Below are positions 48,901-61,076 of a DNA stretch of 64,000 bases, one piece after another; within the stretch, counting starts at the first letter, position 1; each line of letters begins with the position of its first letter. The DNA is from Archivesica marissinica (lineage: Eukaryota; Mollusca; Bivalvia; Venerida; Vesicomyidae), in the NCBI GenBank assembly GCA_014843695.1, contig CM026387.1:82138598-82202597 (forward strand), read 5' to 3'. Both the position numbers and the translations under genes were made by a program. The notes under the pieces were generated by a model. That model ran no database searches. It was given only the letters and a program-made list of their open reading frames with translations, and was not told the DNA's origin.

Positions 48901-51011
48901 GTGCGTAGTGCATTACTGTATGACCAGATCAACTGACTGTCGTGCGTAGTGCATTACTGTACGACCAGATCAACTGATGTCGTGCGTAGTACATTACTGT
49001 ACAACCAGATCAACTGATGTCGTGCGTAGTGCATTACTGTACGAACAGATCAACTGATGTCGTGCATAGTGCATTACTGTATGACCAGATCAACTGATGT
49101 CGTGCGTAGTGCATTACTGTACGACCAGATCAACTGATGTCGTGCGTAGTGCATTACTGTACGACCAGATCAACTGACTGTCGTGCATAGTGCATTACTG
49201 TACGACCAGATCAACTGACTGTCGTGCGTAGTGCATTACTGTACGACCAGATCAACTGACTGTTGTGCGTAGTGCATTACTGTACGACCAGATCAACTCA
49301 CTGTCGTGCGTAGTGCATTACTGTACGACCAGATCAACTGACTGTCTTGTGTAGTGCATTACTGTATGACCAGATCAACTGATGTCGTGCGTAGCGTATT
49401 ATTGTACGACCAGATCAACTGATGTCGTGCGTAGCGCATTACTGTACGACCAGATCAACTGACTGTCGTGCTTAGTGCATTACTGTACGACCAGATCAAC
49501 TGACTGTCGTGCATAGTGCATTACTGTACGACCAGATCAACTGATGTCGTGCGTAGTGCATTACTGTACGACCAGATCAACTCACTGTCGTGCGTAGTGC
49601 ATTACTGTACGACCAGATCAACTGACTGTCTTGTGTAGTGCATTACTGTATGACCAGATCAACTGATGTCGTGCGTAGCGTATTATTGTACGACCAGATC
49701 AACTGATGTCGTGCGTAGCGCATTACTGTACGACCAGATCAACTGACTGTCGTGCTTAGTGCATTACTGTACGACCAGATCAACTGACTGTCGTGCATAG
49801 TGCATTACTGTACGACCAGATCAACTGATGTCGTGCGTAGTGCATTACTGTACGACCAGATCAACTGACTGTCGTGCGTAGTGCATTACTGTACGACCAG
49901 ATCAACTGACTGTCTTGCGTAGTGCATTACTGTACGACCAGATCAACTCACTGTCGTGTGTAGTGCATTACTGTATGACCAGATCAACCGACTGTCGTGC
50001 GTAGTGCATTACTGTACGACCAGATCAACTGATGTCGTGCATAGTGCATTACTGTACGACCAGATCAACTGATGTCGTGCGTAGTGCATTACTGTACGAC
50101 CAGATCAACTGACTGTCGTGCGTAGTGCATTACTGTATGACCAGATCAACTGACTGTCTTGTGTAGTGCATTACTGTATGACCAGATCAACTGACTGTTG
50201 TGCGTAGTGCATTACTGTACGACCAGATCAACTGACTGTCGTGTGTAGTGCATTACTGTATGACCAGATCAACTGACTGTTGTGCGTAGTGCATTACTGT
50301 ACGACCAGATCAACTGACTGTCGTGTGTAGTGCATTACTGTATAACCAGATCAACTGACTGTCATGCGTAGTGCATTACTGTACGACCAGATCAACTGAT
50401 GTCGTGCATAGTGCATTACTGTACGACCAGATCAACTGATTGTCGTGCGTAGTGCATTACTGTATGACCAGATCAACTGACTGTCTTGTGTAGTGCATTA
50501 CTGTACAACCAGATCAACTGATGTCGTGCATAGTGCATTACTGTACGACCAGATCAACTGACTGTCATGCGTAGTGCATTACTGTACGACCAGATCAACT
50601 GACTGTCTTGTGTAGTGCATTACTGTATGACCAGATCAACTGACTGTTGTGCGTAGTGCATTACTGTACGACCAGATCAACTGACTGTCGTGTGTAGTGC
50701 ATCACTGTACGACCAGATCAACTGACTGTCTTGTGTAGTGCATTACTGTACGACCAGATCAACTGATGTCGTGCGTAGTGTATTACTGTACGACCAGATC
50801 AACTGATGTCGTGCATAGTGCATTACTGTACGACCAGATCAACTGACTGTCGTGCGTAGTGCATTACTGTATGACCAGATCAACTGACTGTTGTGCGTAG
50901 TGCATTACTGTACGACCAGATCAACTGACTGTCGTGCGTAGTGCATTACTGTATGACCAGATCAACTGACTGTCGTGCGTAGTGCATTACTGTATGACCA
51001 GATCAACTGAC
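42908..51011. repeat. 41-bp satellite, about 8.1 kb, in the space between genes B and A
   Basis: Unit 'gtacgaccagatcaactgac' plus 'tgtcgtgcgtagtgcattact'; a common 40-bp form has 'ctgatgtcg'. The left part and 45805-46530 are nearly perfect. The right half has a higher-order pattern of about seven units marked by 'cttag', 'gcatag', 'ctcactg', 'ttgtgtag' and 'tagcgtattattg', seen at 44500-44804, 48120-48420 and 49440-49770. At 46530-47010 units are broken by TGTGTGGT-rich stretches. Confidence 0.95.
44805..45804. other. assembly gap of exactly 1000 N inside the 41-bp satellite
   Basis: The same satellite lies on both sides: diverged units to the left, perfect ones to the right. The gap size is a placeholder. 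Confidence 0.95.
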
Positions 51012-51148
51012 ATTTTCTAAATGGTTTTTCTTCATACATATATGCGTGGCTTCCGCTGATATCACAATGCTATTGTTTACATTTCCATGATTCTGGGACT
51101 CGTATTTTCGCATTTCATCCAAACATTCTTTCTCAGCATTGAGATCTG

Positions 51149-51258
51149 TCACCTAATAGTTTTTACATTTTCATTGAGAAAGGTTAAGATTTTTGCCCAA
51201 GAATCTTCCTGGGCATATGCGTGTTCTCTAGGCCAGCCACCTGTCATCATGTCTTCAT
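51149..51258 (-). CDS. gene B exon 8 (last exon), C-terminal helix of the ACOT/BAAT family
   Basis: After a 'cgtgtttcag' acceptor the exon encodes (D)EDMMTGGWPREHAYAQEDSW, AKILTFLNENVKTIR and a TGA stop. 'GG-x-P-x-x-H-A-x-AQEDAW-x-x-I' is the terminal helix of the BAAT_C domain. Phase 1 entry fits exon 7. The protein ends T-I-R, so no peroxisomal SKL-type signal is present. No AATAAA was seen before the 41-bp satellite begins, about 140 bp downstream. Confidence 0.92.
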
Positions 51259-51760
51259 CTGAAACACGAGATACAAACAGTTCTAATAACTTTAAGAATC
51301 TTGTAAATACCCATTCATGCTCATGCATGTTCAACCTCGTGTATTTGTTGTTCCCTGCTGTGTATTGTCTATATAGCATATTACTTATATGTACAATCCA
51401 TGTAATGTTATATTGTAAATAGTATCTTAAAAAAACAAATGTTGTCATGTTGATAACTTATATGTTAATATATTTGATCATGTAGCTAGAAACAGTGTAT
51501 GTTTATATTGCTTCTTGAATCTAATATATATCTATGTTTTTAACCCATGGCATTAGAAACGAAAACATGTCAAGTCCAAACCAATCTATGCTATTTGGTC
51601 ATATTTCTTTTGCACATCAGAAAGTAATAAGGGCCTACTTACATGAGTAATACAAGGTACAAGATCAATATTCACAAAATAAATTTTACACAACTCTGTT
51701 TACAGAACAAAAAATGTCCAGTCACATAAAATTAAACCAGTTTTACACCATTTATCCTAT
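51259..51760. other. intron 7 of gene B, non-repetitive part
   Basis: No exon or TE recognised. The plus-strand frame at 51087-51422 is antisense to exon 8. Confidence 0.55.
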
Positions 51761-51868
51761 TAGGACATAGAAAACGCACACCTCGGATAAGTGTGTTTTT
51801 ACATGAAAAACAATAACTATATATTAAATACATAGTTTTAAACAAGGGCGTTTTCTATGTCCTCTAGT
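51761..51868. mobile_element. short MITE, relative of the element at 62620
   Basis: Left 'taggacatagaaaacgcaca', right 'gggcgttttctatgtcctct', with the same interior 'acatgaaaaacaataactat' as the 62620 element. Confidence 0.8.
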
Positions 51869-51887
51869 ACACAATGTACGATTGTAC

Positions 51888-52150
51888 AGACGGATCTGTA
51901 GTCCAGTGGTAACACGCTGGACTGGTAATCCAGGTTCAACCCCTCGTCTGACTCTAATAAAATTAACAGTCTTAAGTTAAACCAAGGTGTCATGCCGGTG
52001 TTTTACACCGTGCACGTAAAAGAACCAGAGGAGACTCTGGAATGGGTCTCTGTATCATTGCACTATCCTCCAAAAATCTAAAATGACTAATCTCTTCAGG
52101 AGGCGTCGCTCATATGGGTAACCGGTAGCGATGATAAATAAACGTAAAAG
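51888..52150 (+). mobile_element. tRNA-derived SINE, family 1
   Basis: Head 'ggatctgtagtccagtggta', B box partly deleted ('caggttcaaccc'), core and 'ccggtagcgatgataaataa' tail. In intron 7 of gene B. Confidence 0.87.
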
Positions 52151-52289
52151 ACACACAAAAATTGTACAGGAATAAGAACATTCAGATTGAAGAAACAATA
52201 CAACTATTCATGACATGATTTAAATTTACCCAGTCATGATTTGTATCAAACCGTTTTCAACATAATTATGTGCTCAGCAAGTTCATTAC

Positions 52290-52542
52290 GGAACTGTTCG
52301 ATTAGCGCAGTACTTAGCGCTCTCACTTCTCACCAATGCAACCCGGGTTCGATCCTCAGACCGGTAAGTATGTGAGATGGTACGGTGGTCGCCAGATCGG
52401 ACAAGTGGGTTTTCTCCGAGTACTCCGGTTTCCTTCCACACGAATGACCACATATACGCTTTCATCAGCGCCAACGATAGTGATTAATATAAGTTGTTAG
52501 AACTTGCTTCACAATCGTTGTAAAATAAATAAAGTTTAAACC
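52290..52542 (+). mobile_element. tRNA-derived SINE, family 2, near full length
   Basis: Head 'cgattagcgcagtacttagc' and B box 'cccgggttcgatcctcagac', then 'gggttttctccgagtactcc' and 'ggtttccttccac', a core widely seen in animal SINEs, and an A-rich 'gttgtaaaataaataaagtt' end. Confidence 0.82.
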
Positions 52543-52652
52543 ATTAAGGAACTATTAAAGCTAGTGTCCCTTCAAAATTGGAAAGTCAAAACTGATCAAT
52601 AATTATCCAATAATTCAAACTGGAGATTAGCATCAAATGCAACCAGTTTATC

Positions 52653-52895
52653 TCACCAGCCGAAGCAACGTTTCAATGAAATCAACAGATACTGACAACA
52701 CCAGTACCATGTGTGTACAATGAAATCAACAGATACTACAACACCAGTACCATGTGTGTACAATGAAATCAACAGATACTGACAACACCAGTACCATGTG
52801 TGTACAATGAAATCAGCAGATATTGACAACACCAGTACCATGTGTGAACAATGAAATCAGCAGATATTGACAACACCAGTACCTGGTGTGATCAA
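52653..52895. repeat. 44-bp minisatellite, five copies
   Basis: Unit 'caatgaaatcaacagatact' plus 'gacaacaccagtaccatgtg'. In intron 7 of gene B. Confidence 0.92.
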
Positions 52896-53029
52896 AATCA
52901 GTTGACATGTGTATTTGTATGTAAAGCTGTCCATACAGGATAATGTATCTATTAAAGTACTTGAAAGGGATCTGCCACAAAGTAGCTGCATTATAATAAT
53001 TATATTGAGATGTGCACCACTAGTGTGTG

Positions 53030-53314
53030 CTTTATGTTTATTTATTGTCGCTACCGGTTGCCCATATGAGCGACGCCTCCTGAAGAGATTAGTTACTTGA
53101 GATTTTTGGAGGATAGTGCAATGATACAGACATAGACCATTTCAGAGTCTCCTCTGATTCCTTTACGTGCACGGTGTACATCACTGACAAGAGATTTCGG
53201 TTTAAAGTCCCATTTGAAAGACTGTTAATTTTATTAGGCTCAGACGGGGGATCGAACCTGCGACCCCTGGATTACAAGACCAGCATTACACCACTGGACT
53301 ACAGATCTGTCTAT
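53030..53314 (-). mobile_element. tRNA-derived SINE, family 1, full length
   Basis: Tail 'tttattgtcgctaccggttg' at the left, core 'ctgaagagattagttacttg', then 'gggggatcgaacctgcgacc' (B box) and 'ccactggactacagatctgt' (head). Confidence 0.9.
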
Positions 53315-53553
53315 GAACAACTAGGTATCAAGCAGCTCCTTTCCTACAAGTGTCAAGGTTCATTGAATAGCTTTGGAAGAGTTATCCGGACGAAGAGTAT
53401 GTAAAACAGGACAAAGGCGTGCCAAACAAACGGATGTATGGCAGCCATACAATTATAAACTTGTTACAACTGTGTATGTGTATTTGTTTGCTTGATGTGC
53501 AACTTTGTTTGACTTGGAGTAAACTAATTATGCATAAATAATATGTCAATTAC
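53315..53553. other. intron 7 sequence next to exon 7 of gene B
   Basis: Nothing recognised. Confidence 0.5.
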
Positions 53554-53794
53554 CATGGAACTTTTCTGGAACAAAAGTAATTGTCTTCATTCTGGTCCGT
53601 CCTGGTGATACGGCCCTTGCATGGGGCGAGTACGGAGGCTCGATCATATGTCCCGCTCCAGGATACCGATGAATTTGGATGTTATTTTTGAACTCCGCCG
53701 GGCAGCTGTTGTAGAAGAAAGAGTGCCATTTCGGGTGGACCTGCTTATCATCTTCTCCGACTATCACCAGAATCTTTGCACCGTGTTGCCATGC
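53554..53794 (-). CDS. gene B exon 7, exon with catalytic Asp and His
   Basis: A 241-bp exon from a 'gaaattgtag' acceptor to CATG|GTAATT. It encodes AWQHGAKILVIVGEDDKQVH, then IQIHRYPGAGHMIEPPYSPH and VPEKFH. 'ILVIVGEDD' supplies the catalytic Asp and 'YPGAGHMIEPPY' the catalytic His of the ACOT/BAAT family, both intact. No equivalent was found for gene A. Confidence 0.95.
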
Positions 53795-53927
53795 CTACAA
53801 TTTCATAAATGACAGTTAATAATTACAATTCAATGGATGGATTATTGAAAAGATGTATTGAAGAATTAAATAAAATGATTAATTTATCTTGTCACCAAAT
53901 CTGAATACTTCATACGATTACGGCAAT

Positions 53928-54029
53928 CATCGCTCCAGTGGTAACACGCTGGACTGGTAATCCAGGGATCGCAGGTTCGATCCCTTGTCTGACCATAATA
54001 AAATTAACAGTCTTTCAGAGGGGACTTTA
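53928..54029 (+). mobile_element. tRNA-derived SINE head, family 1, 3' truncated
   Basis: 'ctccagtggtaacacgctgg', 'gcaggttcgatcccttgtct' and 'aattaacagtctttcagagg', then stops. Only the Pol III promoter part is kept. Confidence 0.85.
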
Positions 54030-54100
54030 TCTGATATGTGTTATTCCATTCCAGTCAACTGACAGAATAGTTATTTAAGTAACTTGGTGTGCACATTGAT

Positions 54101-57100
54101 GGTTATACTTCGTGATACACATATAATATAACTTACATGTACTGGGTTATATGGCTACACATATAATATAACTTACAGGTACTGGGTTATATGGATACAC
54201 ATATAATATAACTTACATGTACTGGGTTATATGGCTACACATATAATATAACCTACAGGTGCTGGTCATGGGTTATATGGCTACACATATAATATAACCT
54301 ACAGGTACTGGTCATGGGTTATATGGCTACACATATAATATAACCTACAGGTACTGGTCATGGGTTATATGGCTACACATATAATATAACCTACAGGTGC
54401 TGGTCATGGGTTATATGGCTCCACATATAATATAACTTACAGGTGCTGGGTTATATGGCTACACATATAATATAACCTACAGGTACTGGTCATGGGTTAT
54501 ATGGCTACACATATAATATAACCTACAGGTACTGGTCATTGGTTATATGGCTACACATATAATATAACTTACAGGTACTGGTCATGGGTTATATGGCTAC
54601 ACATATAATATAACCTACAGGTGCTGGTCATGGGTTATATGGCTCCACATATAATATAACTTACAGGTGCTGGGTTATATGGCTACACATATAATATAAC
54701 CTACAGGTACTGGTCATGGGTTATATGGCTACACATATAATATAACCTACAGGTACTGGTCATTGGTTATATGGCTACACATATAATATAACTTACAGGT
54801 ACTGGTCATGGGTTATATGGCTACACATATAATATAACCTACAGGTGCTGGTCATGGGTTATATGGCTCCACATATAATATAACTTACAGGTGCTGGGTT
54901 ATATGGCTACACATATAATATAACTTACAGGTACTGGTCATGGGTTATATGGCTACACATATAATATAACATACAGGTGCTGGGTTATATGGCTACACAT
55001 ATAATATAACTTACAGGTGCTGGTCATGGGTTATATGGCTACACATATAATATAACATACAGGTGCTGGTCATGGGTTATATGGCTACACATATAATATA
55101 ACATACAGGTGCTGGTCATGGGTTATATGGCTACACATATAATATAACATACAGGTGCTGGGTTATATGGCTACACATATAATATAACATACAGGTGCTG
55201 GCCATGGGTTATATGGCTACACATATAATATAACATACAGGTGCTGGTCATGGGTTATATGGCTACACATATAATATAACATACAGGTGCTGGGTTATAT
55301 GGCTACACATATAATATAACTTACAGGTGCTGGTCATGGGTTATATGGCTACACATATAATATAACCTACAGGTGCTGGTCATGGGTTATATGGCTACAC
55401 ATATAATATAACTTACAGGTGCTGGTCATTGGTTATATGGCTACACATATAATATAACTTACAGGTGCTGGTCATTGGTTATATGGCTACACATATAATA
55501 TAACGTACAGGTGCTGGTCATTGGTTATATGGCTACACATATAATATAACGTACAGGTGCTGGTCATGGGTTATATGGCTACACATATAATATAACTTAC
55601 AGGTGCTGGGTTATATGGCTACACATATAATATAACTTACAGGTACTGGGTTATATGGCTACACATATAATATAACGTACAGGTACTGGCCATGGGTTAT
55701 ATGGCTACACATATAATATAACTTACAGGTACTGGGTTATATGGCTACACATATAATATAACATACAGGTGCTGGGTTATATGGCTACACATATAATATA
55801 ACTTACAGGTACTGGGTTATATGGCTACACATATAATATAACATACAGGTGCTGGGTTATATGGCTACACATATAATATAACTTACAGGTGCTGGGTTAT
55901 ATGGCTACACATATAATATAACTTACAGGTACTGGGTTATATGGCTACACATATAATATAACGTACAGGTGCTGGGTTATATGGCTACACATATAATATA
56001 ACGTACAGGTGCTGGGTTATATGGCTACACATATAATATAACGTACAGGTACTGGTCATGGGTTATATGGCTACACATATAATATAACTTACAGGTACTG
56101 GTCATGGGTTATATGGCTACACATATAATATAACATACAGGTGCTGGGTTATATGGCTACACATATAATATAACATACAGGTGCTGGTCATGGGTTATAT
56201 GGCTACACATATAATATAACTTACAGGTACTGGTCATGGGTTATATGGCTACACATATAATATAACCTACAGGTACTGGTCATGGGTTATATGGCTACAC
56301 ATATAATATAACGTACAGGTGCTGGTCATGGGTTATATGGCTACACATATAATATAACTTACAGGTACTGGTCATGGGTTATATGGCTACACATATAATA
56401 TAACTTACAGGTGCTGGTCATGGGTTATATGGCTACACATATAATATAACGTACAGGTGCTGGTCATTAGTTATATGGCTACACATATAATATAACGTAC
56501 AGGTACTGGCCATGGGTTATATGGCTACACATATAATGTAACATACAGGTACTGGCCATGGGTTATATGGCTACACATATAATATAACTTACAGGTGCTG
56601 GGTTATATGGCTACACATATAATATAACTTACAGGTGCTGGTCATGGGTTATATGGCTACACATATAATATAATTTACAGGTGCTGGTCATGGGTTATAT
56701 GGCTACACATATAATATAACCTACAGGTAATGGTCATGGGTTATATGGCTACACATATAATATAACTTACAGGTGCTGGTCATGGGTTATATGGCTACAC
56801 ATATAATATAACTTACAGGTGCTGGCCATGGGTTATATGGCTACACATATAATATAATTTACAGGTGCTGGTCATGGGTTATATGGCTACACATATAATA
56901 TAACTTACAGGTGCTGGGTTATATGGCTACACATATAATATAACTTACAGGTAATGGTCATGGGTTATATGGCTACACATATAATATAATTTACAGGTGC
57001 TGGTCATGGGTTATATGGCTACACATATAATATAACCTACAGGTAATGGTCATGGGTTATATGGCTACACATATAATATAATTTACAGGTGCTGGTCATG

Positions 57101-57314
57101 GGTTATATGGCTACACATATAATATAACTTACAGGTGCTGGTCATGGGTTATATGGCTACACATATAATATAACTTACAGGTGCTGGCCATGGGTTATAT
57201 GGCTACACATATAATATAATTTACAGGTGCTGGTCATGGGTTATATGGCTACACATATAATATAACTTACAGGTGCTGGCCATGGGTTATATGGCTCACA
57301 TAAATAGTACTTAC
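54101..57314 (-). repeat. 40/46-bp satellite grown from the exon 6 donor of gene B, about 72 copies
   Basis: Begins at the donor of exon 6 of gene B. On the minus strand the unit is CATGACCAGCACCTGTAAGT plus TATATTATATGTGTAGCCAT plus ATAACC; the 40-bp form lacks 'catgac'. The exon-intron junction itself reads CCGTGTCCTATACCT|GTAAGT, then ACTATTTATGTGAGCCATAT. Donors vary at +4 (GTAAGT, GTAGGT, GTATGT, GTACGT), but no unit without GT was noticed. Units are unlike those after exon 6 of gene A. Confidence 0.88.
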
Positions 57315-57399
57315 AGGTATAGGACACGGATTATCACAGTCAAACACCTCATTGATGACCAAACCTTCCTCTGTATTGAACACCTTATCTGCTCTTGGC
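57315..57399 (-). CDS. gene B exon 6, ACOT/BAAT-family hydrolase
   Basis: An 85-bp exon with 'tctatccag' acceptor and CCT|GTAAGTAC donor. It encodes (W)PRADKVFNTEEGLVINEVF then DCDNPCPIP. Same length and phases (2 in, 0 out) as exon 6 of gene A. Its last bases resemble the first part of the satellite unit that follows. Confidence 0.9.
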
Positions 57400-57852
57400 C
57401 TGGATAGAAAAAATACACATAACACTACTGGTGCATAGAAACAATATAACTTTTTATGTAGCATGAACAAAACTGTCACAAAGTTGAGATACAGGCGTCC
57501 ATTTTGCCATATTTGTATGCTAAGATTGCATCAGTTTTTGGTAAATTTTTGCGTTCATGTATAAATCTTTAAAGTTTTCGTTCAAAACGTAGTGCATTAG
57601 TTTCGGCATTAGAAATCGTGAACATCCATGTAAATGTTATCAAATTCGGTTCAGAAATGACACAGTTATCATTTTTATAACTTTAGATTTATTGCTAAAA
57701 AGTTATAAACCCCCAGATCAGGTCTCCGTTGATAAAAATACAGCCGCATAGCGTGATATCAAATTCACGGAATGGGTACTTATCTCGTGCACATTTCCTG
57801 TCTAAGCAGACCACTGTGGTTATAAAAGCCGCAGGTTTCATGCTATTTGCGA
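57400..57852. other. intron 5 of gene B, unassigned part
   Basis: No exon or TE recognised. Confidence 0.5.
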
Positions 57853-58137
57853 CAAATGGATTTGTAGTCCAGTGGTAACACGCTGGACTGGTAATCCAGG
57901 GATCGCAGGTTCGATCCCCTGTCTGACCCTAATAAAATTAACAGTCTTTCAGATGGGACATTAAACCGAGATGTCGTGTCGCTGCTTTACACCGTGCACG
58001 TAAAAAACCAGAGGAGATTCTGGAATAGGTCTCTGTCTGTATCATTGCACTATCCTCCAAAAATCTAAAATGACTAATCTCTTCAGGAGGCGTCGCTCAT
58101 ATGGGCAACCAGTAGCGACGATAAATAAAAGTAAAAC
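57853..58137 (+). mobile_element. tRNA-derived SINE, family 1, near full length
   Basis: Head 'tttgtagtccagtggtaaca', B box 'gcaggttcgatcccctgtct', core 'ggtctctgtctgtatcattg', tail 'gtagcgacgataaataaaag'. Confidence 0.9.
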
Positions 58138-58617
58138 CACCACCGCTATTTGCGCATACACATTCGACTGTTACGACAGACTGGGATTATAGTGAATCTA
58201 TTCCAGGACATTTTTTATTTTTGCTCGGAAGACGAGGTATGTGGAAATTTATGTTAAAATTGTATTTTGTATTTTAACGTCAATTCTGTTTAGTTATAGC
58301 GTCATAATTTATGCGGAAATTATGCCGTATAGAGTTACGCCATGCTGAGTCTTTCTGTCCGTAACTATTTTGTTGGAAGATTTTGTGTTAAAACATTAAC
58401 TATGGAACGCCGTAGATACATTAGGTTTGTGTGGTTCTATGCCCGCGGTTCCATGATGAGCATTAATATTGTCAGCAACTATTACTTGTTGTAAAGGTTA
58501 CATGTTAACATAATTAAATATGGAACGCCTGAGGTATGAGGTTTATGTGGTTCTATACTCAAGGCTCCATAATTAAGTATTACCGGCAGAAGATTGTATT
58601 TTAATTTCAGTTGTTAT
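58138..58617. other. intron 5 sequence with a diverged ~100-bp tandem duplication
   Basis: About 58385-58480 and 58495-58590 share 'atggaacgcc' and 'gtggttctat', then '..ctccat'. No exon. Confidence 0.5.
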
Positions 58618-58625
58618 ATATGATA

Positions 58626-59150
58626 CGTGGTCAGTCGCACGAGGTCAGTCGCACGTGGTCTGTCGCACTTGGTCAGTAGCATATGGTATGTCGCACGTGG
58701 TCTGTCGCACTTGGTCAGTAGCATATGGTATGTCGCACGTGGTCTGTCGCACTTGGTCAGTAGCATATGGTATGTCGCACGTGGTCTGTCGCACTTGGTC
58801 AGTAGCATATGGTATGTCGCACGTGGTCTGTCGCACTTGGTCAGTAGCATATGGTATGTCGCACGTGGTCTGTCGCACTTGGTCAGTAGCATATGGTATG
58901 TCGCACGTGGTCTGTCGCACTTGGTCAGTAGCATATGGTATGTCGCACGTGGTCTGTCGCACTTGGTCAGTAGCATATGGTATGTCGCACGTGGTCTGTC
59001 GCACTTGGTCAGTAGCATATGGTATGTCGCACGTGGTCTGTCGCACTTGGTCAGTAGCATATGGTATGTCGCACGTGGTCTGTCGCACTTGGTCAGTAGC
59101 ATATGGTATGTCGCACGTGGTCTGTCGCACTTGGTCAGTAGCATGTGGTA
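58626..59150. repeat. 42-bp minisatellite, about 12 near-identical copies, itself three 14-bp units
   Basis: Unit 'gtcgcacgtggtct', 'gtcgcacttggtca', 'gtagcatatggtat'. The three parts are diverged copies of one 14-mer, and the left edge has still simpler units (gtcgcacgaggtca). Copies of the 42-mer appear identical, so expansion is recent or the stretch is collapsed. Confidence 0.95.
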
Positions 59151-59247
59151 TGATATGACTTTAGTTATTGTTCTTATTTGTACGTGAAATTGTTAATGGT
59201 TAATGTAATTGGCTGCAGTTACATAAATTATATAGGTATAATATTCA
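59151..59247. other. short unassigned spacer
   Basis: Nothing recognised. Confidence 0.5.
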
Positions 59248-59333
59248 ACGAGCGTTCTGATTGGATTATGATTATTCTTCATATAAAAAACAAACATCTT
59301 GTTACATTCTAATAATCCAATCAGAACGCTCGT
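59248..59333. repeat. fold-back element with 22-bp perfect arms
   Basis: ACGAGCGTTCTGATTGGATT at 59248 is repeated inverted at 59314-59333. The loop is 42 bp. Could be a MITE internal deletion product. Confidence 0.85.
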
Positions 59334-60800
59334 TTCAACGCTCATTTCAACGCGAATTGCGCCCCTTTAGAAATTTTCAAAACAAATTGAAAAATTCTAC
59401 GAAATCTCTTTTTAACGTACATTTTTGCCGAATAAACCTACACGTTAGTGGAAACACATTTTATTGATAATGTTATTCACAGTTAAAACTCTCCCGTCGA
59501 AGATTTTTTGTTGTTGCTGACAGAACCCGTGTCCTAGTATGGAAATGTGACCTGCTATGGCCAATGTCTGTGGCTATTGTTTGCAAAGTATACATGCATG
59601 CAGCTTAAAGTTGTGTTTTATTTGAAGAACAATATAAAGACTCGGGATAGGCGTTATATTTGGATATATTTGTACACAATTGTTTCAGATAGGGCCATTT
59701 TACTGAGCGATGCGAAATCTGACATCCCACAGAGTAGAATCCCTGTACTTAAATATATATACTAGTACCCCCAAACGTGCCGAATCCCTGTGATTTTGCC
59801 TGGTCAGTGAGATAAATATATTTTAACACCGAGATCATTTATTCGGCCGTATTGAGTTTCTGATAATATCGACTATTTCGCCAGGAGTTAAAACGTGAAA
59901 AATCAACAGACTGGAACCTAGGCTACTTGTATCTCACTGTAGAATGAGAGACATCTCTTATTTTCTATTACCTCCCTTGGCAGATAAAGTCTGATTTATT
60001 CCAAAATGTGAATAGGTCCTTTTAGTTAGAATCCTTTGTTTTTACTGTTAACCAGATGTTGCAGTATGATAATTGTGATTTTATCAAAATATTATTATTA
60101 TCATTATATATATATAGTAATTTAATAATCATATAAAGCGATAGTGGAATACAATTGCTAGCATGTTGTGCAAAGGAAACAACAATAAAAACAGAGGATA
60201 TCACTTAATAGGACCTATCTACTTTTAGGGAGTATTCAGGGGCAGTAACTGACCGATGTCTCTCATTGAACATGTACAAGTACACATGGTTTTATTGATG
60301 TGCATATAATAAATAGAGGATCTTACATGAGTGGTGATTTCAGACCATATTTTAGGAGACTCGTTTTTGGAATGTTGGTATTAAGCTCGCTTTTTATCAC
60401 ATTACCGTATAGGGTTTTAATAGTATTTTTGCAAAAACAATGCTGATACTTTCATTTTGCCGACAACTGTCAAGCACAACTCGTTATGACGTCACTATGC
60501 AAAACAGCGTTATATTGTTGTTTTAAACGGCGTTATAATTGTGCCAAGACTTCTTTTAAATCGTAGTGTGTCTTACCATTAACGTTATGTACCAATTCAA
60601 ATAGAAATATGCATACTTTAAAGTTTAATTTACAATTTATAACGATTATTCTCTCAACCAATCAGAATCTGTCCAGGTGTTATTACACGTGTGTATATAT
60701 AAGAAATTATGAGATGACTGTATTACACTGAATACAACCAAAGTTATGTGATAAATATCATCATGCTATCCCAATGATCTTTGAATAAAACCTATTTTAC
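59334..60800. other. intron 5 of gene B, mostly unassigned, with one weak MITE candidate
   Basis: At 59943-60267 the 13-bp pair AATGAGAGACATC / GATGTCTCTCATT and an inner ATAGGTCCT pair suggest an old 325-bp TIR element. No exon was recognised elsewhere. Confidence 0.45.
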
Positions 60801-60877
60801 CAGATGTCCAATTCGTTGTCGGTAAAGTCTAATTCAGGTAAGAAAGAATGTCCATTTACATTTACAACTGCTCGAAT
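60801..60877 (-). CDS. gene B exon 5, ACOT/BAAT-family hydrolase
   Basis: A 77-bp exon from 'ttgctttccag' to CATCTG|GTAAAA. It encodes IRAVVNVNGHSFLPELDFTD, NELDI and two bases of a split Trp. Phases (0 in, 2 out) equal those of exon 5 of gene A, but it is six codons shorter and is not followed by an exon-derived array. Confidence 0.88.
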
Positions 60878-61076
60878 CTGGAAAGCAAAATGTAAAGTTT
60901 CTAAGAAATATACATTTACCTGAAGGAGACTTCGCCTAACCTACAGTCATATATGTAATAAAGTTGTTACTGTCGAGTCGGGTTCAACACCCATGATATT
61001 ATACGACCTAAAACAAGACTAAACCGTTAATTGCTGTTACATTGAAATAAGTGTAGCCCAGGTGAGAAAAACATGC
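60878..61076. other. intron 4 of gene B, unassigned
   Basis: Nothing recognised. Confidence 0.5.

Noticed and set aside
42908..51011. CRISPR array
   Set aside because: Repeats are directly adjacent with no unique spacers, in a eukaryotic context. The same holds for every array in the window.
51087..51422. Plus-strand 111-codon frame
   Set aside because: Antisense to exon 8 of gene B, whose splice site, phase and family match are clear.
52653..52895. 44-bp array as derived from the exon 7 donor (shared CATGGTA)
   Set aside because: Only seven shared bases and 660 bp away from the exon; too weak.
58614..59187. Four overlapping frames of 160-186 codons
   Set aside because: A 42-bp unit free of stops opens every such frame. 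No gene evidence.
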